DNA from: Zopfochytrium polystomum
Taxonomy: Eukaryota > Chytridiomycota > Chytridiomycetes > Chytridiales > Chytridiaceae
Assembly (NCBI GenBank): GCA_025765615.1
Contig: JAIVFJ010000093.1
Span: 62,001 to 126,000, forward strand
Length of the DNA stretch: 64,000 nucleotides
Reading direction: 5' to 3'
Both the position numbers and the translations under genes were made by a program. The notes under the pieces are model-generated. The model did no database searches. It was given only the letters and a program-made list of their open reading frames with translations, and had not been told where the DNA came from. This document shows, piece by piece, positions 59,212-64,000 of this stretch; positions within the stretch are counted from its first letter, which is position 1; every line of letters begins with the position of its first letter.

Positions 59212-62200
59212 ATGGACTCTGTCCTGCTGGCCACCGGCTCCAGCGGCGCCGGCGGCAACAGCGCAGCCGGTGCCTCTGCGGGCGTTGGCGGTGTTGGCGG
59301 AGGCGGCAGCGGGGGCGGGGGCGGCGGGGGCCTCGGCCGACGAGGACGAGGAGGAGGAGGAGGAGGAGGAGGAGCAGGCGGCGCCGTCGGAGGTGGAGTC
59401 GGATCGGGAATATCAGGTCCGCAGGGGATCTCCTTGATCGGTCCTTCCGTGGGAGGAGGGATTGGTTCCACCGGTGGTGGCCCTGGTCAATTCGTCCTGG
59501 TCGACAGGAGCCCCAACAACAGCAGCATCGCCACAACAAGCACACACAGCACCAACACGTCCATCAGCAGCACCGCTACGGGAGCTACCCTCGTCGACAG
59601 TGATCGCGATCGGGAGTGGGCGCGACTTCGCGCACAGCAGACGGCAAAGGCCAGCAGAAGTACGCTGCGATCCGGGGCTGGCGGCAGTACCGAGCAGCTC
59701 AGGTCGGGTTCTGCGCCTGGGATCTACAACTCTGGCGGCAGCACCTTCACCAACACGCCCAGCCACCAAACCAATGTGCCCAATCCCCCAAAGTATCTCA
59801 CAAACAGTATTTCCTTCACATCTGAAGGATCGATGGCCGTCCCTACGAAGCCACCTGTGATTCCAGGCGCTCTCGTGGCGGTTGCTGCTGCGAGTGGATC
59901 CGGCGTTTTGATGCCCAGGTCCTCCTCCATCAAGCGAGCGGACGAACACGACACCAGCATTAGTCAATACCACCAGCAACTCTTTCGGCATCAGCAATTA
60001 CAAATGTACAAACAAGCGCTGTATCAGCAGCCTTCCATTGCAGCCGCTAATCAGCGCCAGCAATTGCAGCAACCAATACACCAGCATAAACAACACCAGC
60101 ATCAGCACGTTAACTCCAGCATTGTATCACACCAGGCACCCAACAACCCTTCACCACCTGCAACGGACTCCGACCTAGCGCCCACGTGGCTGTCAAATGG
60201 TGGCACTTCCGTGCCGGCCTCTCAGCCACTCGTCGGTGGGTCTGCAGTATCTGGAGCCACTGTCCACAGACGGACGAGCTCCAGGTCGAATACAGGGTGG
60301 TACAGCCATCGACCTGCACAAGGCCCGAGTCCAACTCCCACACCACTTCCATCCCCATTACCGACAGGTCTTCCAGCAGGAGCCGCAACGACTTCCACCT
60401 TTTCAGGTATGTTGAACTCAAGCTGGCGGCTCGCTGGTCTTGGGCTTTGCTAATCGTTCGCTCACAGAGCCTGCTTTCGTGGAACCGGAAGTAAGGCGAA
60501 CCAACGCTTTCTATAATCATGTATCTTCATATGCTCCCTCCGGCCCGTTGGCAAGTCCCCCCGACCCTACACATACAATACGCCAATTCTCAAGTTCATT
60601 TTCACCTCGACTATATCAGCCGTTCGTGTCGCCAATGTACCAGCCCTCAGGCCTCTCAAATAGCTACAGGGAAGGTGCTCCCGCCGGAATCCCCGCCCCA
60701 AGATCAGTTGGGACGGATGAAATGGTCGACTTCACGCGGTTATCACCGAACTTTTTATCTGGTCGCTTCTCCCCAGCTCAATTTTCCCCACATCCTGCAG
60801 CAGTGATTCCAGACAGTCCGCAGAATTCGTTCGCTCACACAAGCTTCAATGGTGCCGCTCCATCTATTCATATCCCAACCACACCAGGGACCGCAAGCCT
60901 AAGCCGAAGCCTTTCACGACTGTACACGCCTTCCTCTACTTTGTCACGAGACATGTCGATCCGGTCTCGACTGTCCAATCGGTCCCGCCTTTCACGCTTC
61001 AACCTTCCATCCACGTTTTCCTTAATATCACTTTACTCGGATGTTGCCGATTCTGTTGGAGAAGTCCTGTCGGTCACAGAAGATGACGCCGAGTATGGAG
61101 CGGAAGAGATCTTGGCGGAAACACCTTCTTCTCAGAAGCGATATTCCAGCTTCGAAGCATTGTCGTCTTTGCCCAAAACACCTCCACCTTCTTCCCCGCA
61201 CCGCCGATCCACTGCATCCGACGCCGCCCAGCGCAGCGAGAAACCTCGAAGACCAATATCATCGACCGAAAGTGTCAGTAAGCTCAACAGAAACCACGCA
61301 GTCCGACTGGCCTATAAAAACCGAAAAGCTCGCCTCGCGATCGCCGCTCGCCGCGCTCACATGCTTCGTGAAAATATAAAGGTTCTCAGCAACCTTTTGC
61401 ACGAAATGTACACAGAATACCAGGAAAAAGTGGTGGTGGGAGAAGCGGCGGCCTTGGTTCAGGTGACAGGGACGCTCGACCGGTCGTCCACCAGAGCCTC
61501 GTCCTCGCTCTCAGGTGGTGCAAGCCTCACGGCACGGCGCGCATCTGGCCGCTCCTCTATTAATCGTTTTGTGGCATCAGAGGCTAGTCGAAGGGTATCG
61601 CGACCAGAGTCAGCAAACTCTCTATCCACCGAGAACAGCGCTGCGTCAGTCGTCATAGCGGGCATCGAGGACGATGAAAGTGGAGAGTCTGTGAGCGTGT
61701 TGACCACAGGTGGAGCGACGCAACGGACGAACCGTCAGCGAGGTGACAGCACTGCCACAAATGCAAGTAGTGTTTTGTTCGACTCGTTTGCAAACTTTCA
61801 GGGTTTTGAAGGGGACGATGAGGAAGACGAGGGCGGCCGATCAGGTTCTGACTCGGACTCAGATTCGGAAAATTCACTGGAAGTCGATTACTTGTCCCGG
61901 CTCTTTCCTCACTGGACCGTTGGTCCCCTTATCGGCACAGGTGCCACGGGCACTGTGTTTGCAGCAGTTGACCCCGATCCCCCTCACAAGCCTCTTTTTG
62001 CGATAAAGCGAACTCGAGTCAGCAACGTCCATCCCTGGCTTCCCCTCCCAAAGCTATTTGCAACAATTGTCAAAAGCCTTCGATTGGCTGACCACCCCAA
62101 TGTGCTGATCTATCATGGTGTCGAACGTATCGGTGACGACATGTACGTTTTCATGGAGTTTGCGAGCGACCGCTCAGTTCGGGACTACATATACGAGTCG

Positions 62201-64000
62201 AACGACACAAAACCCGCCCAAGAACCTGCAGGCCCTGGACTGAACAACCCTCCGACAACTTCCGGCAGGACAACCCCACCATCAATCGCGTCCTCTGTCA
62301 CAACACTAAAGCCAGGCGGGCAGTTTTCCGACTCGCTGCCAACCTCTTTGGCAAACACTATCGTTACTGGTTCTGACTCTCAGACGGTCCTCGCGTCAAA
62401 CGAAAGAACGTCGAACTCTGCCAATTCGCTGTCTTCACCATCGCTGCCTCCAACAAGCACACCGGGAATCCGGGACAGAAACATCATTCGCCTTTGGATG
62501 AAGATGCTAGTTGAAGGCGTCAGATTTTTACACGATATGGGCGTCATTCATCGTGATCTAAAACCAGGAAACCTTTTGGTGAAGGACGGCCAAATTAAGA
62601 TCTGCGATTTCGGGGTGCGTCTCACCTTTCTTTGTACAAAGCGCCTTTGTTGCTCACGTTGAAACCCGTTTCTTTTCTTTAGGCATCGACAATTCGGCAA
62701 TCTTGCTGTACAACGCCACACATGACTCAAATGATGGGATCCCCATGTTACATGTCTCCAGAACTCATCACTGGCCCAAAGTCCTCTCCTTTCCCGTTCG
62801 GTGCACCCCCAAATCACCCATCCGCTGCCGCCCCAACGCATGATATTGGTGCACAAGACATTTGGTCCATCGGTTGTTGCTTGTACGAAATGGTACTGGG
62901 ACACCCACCATGGCACCAAGTCGACAACATGTTTGCCTTGTACTACCTCATCGGAACTTGGTCTGTGCGGAACGCGGCAGCGGCGAGTGGCTCGGGAGAC
63001 AAGAATGGGTGTGCACGCCACGGTTCAGGGTCCGGAATGACTGATCTTTGGAAAAGACCACGCGGAGGCGGGATTTGGAGCACGGTCGAAGAGGAGAAGG
63101 TCGAGCGAGTAGGAGGCGGATCTCTTCAAAGCCGAAGAAAACGGAAGCCAGGGCCTCCAAAGAAGGAAAAAGGCGAAGCACCAGCTGGAGAAAGTCTAAA
63201 AGAGAACGAGGCGGAGGCTGACACCTCTGCTTTGGCCTCGACAAACGTCCTGAAGCTGCCGCCATTTGTCCCAGCAAGAGGCTCAAGCCGAGGAGGAAAC
63301 GAGATCGTTCTCAAGGAGGGAACAAGCTTTGCCATGGCTATGGCGGCGGTTGCGGCCTCTGTTGCGAGGAAAATGTCGGCAACGGACTTAGCAGTCAACC
63401 AGAATCCCGTTATACCTGAGAGCACGGAAGACATTGAAAGTGAGAATTCCCCTCCAGAAGACGAAGTGGTATCACCCGCTGCAATTGTTTCTCCCGTCGC
63501 TGGTGCCGTTCCGGTTGTCGGAGGTTCGGGAGGGCAAAAGCTGCCAGCCGTGGGGGCAACAGTGTCCTCGATAGCCTCGCCTGTCTCGCGGCTTTCCACC
63601 GCATTCAGTTCGAGCGAGAACAGCTCATCGGGTTCTCGCCGTAGGTCTTTCATCGGCCCAAGGCTTTCGCTCTTGGATGGCAATGCGAGGGTCTCGTGGT
63701 CGTCGGGCCGAGCTTCGATCGGATCCATGAACAGCGGCACAGCCAACCCGGCGTTCAATCAAGAGTTTGACGTGCTCCAACGCGTTCTGTCTCCTGGTGG
63801 CTCCGACTCCGGATCCTCAGGATTGATTACCCCAACCCGCCTTCCAACTTCGCTTCCACGGACTCTTGGCAACGTGTCAAGGCCGCGAACAAGCAGCGCT
63901 CCCATCCAATCCTCACCACTTACCGGCGCCTTTCCTTCCCCGGCAATCTACAGCAGTGGCACTGCTTTTCCGTATCCCATCCCGTCGACTCCAGTGTCGT
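59212..64000 (+). CDS. STE11/MAPKKK-like protein kinase, partial (3' end outside window)
   Basis: Exons 59212-60406, 60468-62614 and 62683 to beyond 64000, joined in phase (donors GTATGT and GTGCGT). Residues 1-880 are Gly-, Ser-, Gln/His- and Pro-rich, with an acidic patch just before the kinase. The kinase domain begins near residue 880: LIGTGATGTVFA (Gly loop), FAIKRTRV (Lys), MEFASDRSVRDYI. A Ser/Pro insert of about 80 residues sits between the lobes. Then come VIHRDLKPGNLLV, ICDFG|AS (split by the intron), GSPCYMSPELI and DIWSIGCCLYEMVLGHPPWHQ. Catalytic Lys, Asp and DFG are all present, so it should be active. After MFALYYLIGTW the usual subdomain XI (P..RP) is not seen before 64000; the open frame continues with low-complexity sequence. 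It probably acts in a MAP-kinase cascade (inference). Confidence 0.8.

Overview
This is eukaryotic nuclear DNA, most likely from an early-diverging zoosporic fungus (Chytridiomycota or a relative). The evidence is spliceosomal introns of about 50-180 bp (GT..AG, frames checked across each junction), a eukaryotic tRNA-Ile(AAU), an ESCRT-II subunit, mitochondrial SCOT, a STE11-like kinase, ankyrin-like 'WWK' repeats and an NLR-like gene. Coding regions are very GC-rich with long homopolymeric amino-acid runs. Intergenic DNA is full of (CT/GA)n, (CA/GT)n and poly(A/T) tracts. Species assignment is inference.

Layout. 1-13.7 kb: the end of a threonine synthase-like gene (minus); a long gene-poor stretch with a frameshifted 'WWK' repeat gene; and a 985-aa minus-strand ORF that looks like a captured Ty1/copia Gag-protease segment. 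13.7-24.8 kb: two related proline/glutamine-rich single-pass membrane proteins (the second ends in a VHL-beta-like domain), a solo LTR, a Cys-rich putative GPI protein and pyroglutamyl-peptidase I (minus). 25.8-28.7 kb: a decayed TIR-like/NB-ARC/TPR gene. 29-39.7 kb: a YtcJ-like amidohydrolase; a minus-strand gene with two tandem RING/zinc-finger modules; a very large CPBP/CAAX-type membrane protease with an internal duplication; tRNA-Ile; and SNF8/VPS22. 40.1-44.2 kb: a divergent pair (double-dsRBD protein and RING/TRAF-like protein) and a Ser/Thr-rich GPI-type surface protein. 45.3-54.8 kb: two tandem TRPV-like ankyrin ion channels (minus). 55.5-64 kb: a 14-exon SCOT gene (minus) divergent from a STE11-like kinase that runs off the right edge.

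The genes do not form a pathway or operon. They are ordinary housekeeping loci (threonine synthesis, ketone-body use, ESCRT sorting, peptide turnover) mixed with lineage-specific surface, channel, ubiquitin-type and repeat proteins. The most interesting items are the copia-derived gene without its catalytic Asp, the membrane-anchored VHL-like domain, the tandem TRPV-like channels, the duplicated CPBP protease with a dead second half, the doubled RING/zinc-finger protein with CGPxNG repeats, and the NLR-like pseudogene.

Exon boundaries were deduced by hand from splice signals, reading phase and paralogue comparison. Where frames do not join cleanly I say so. Several one-base breaks may be assembly errors.
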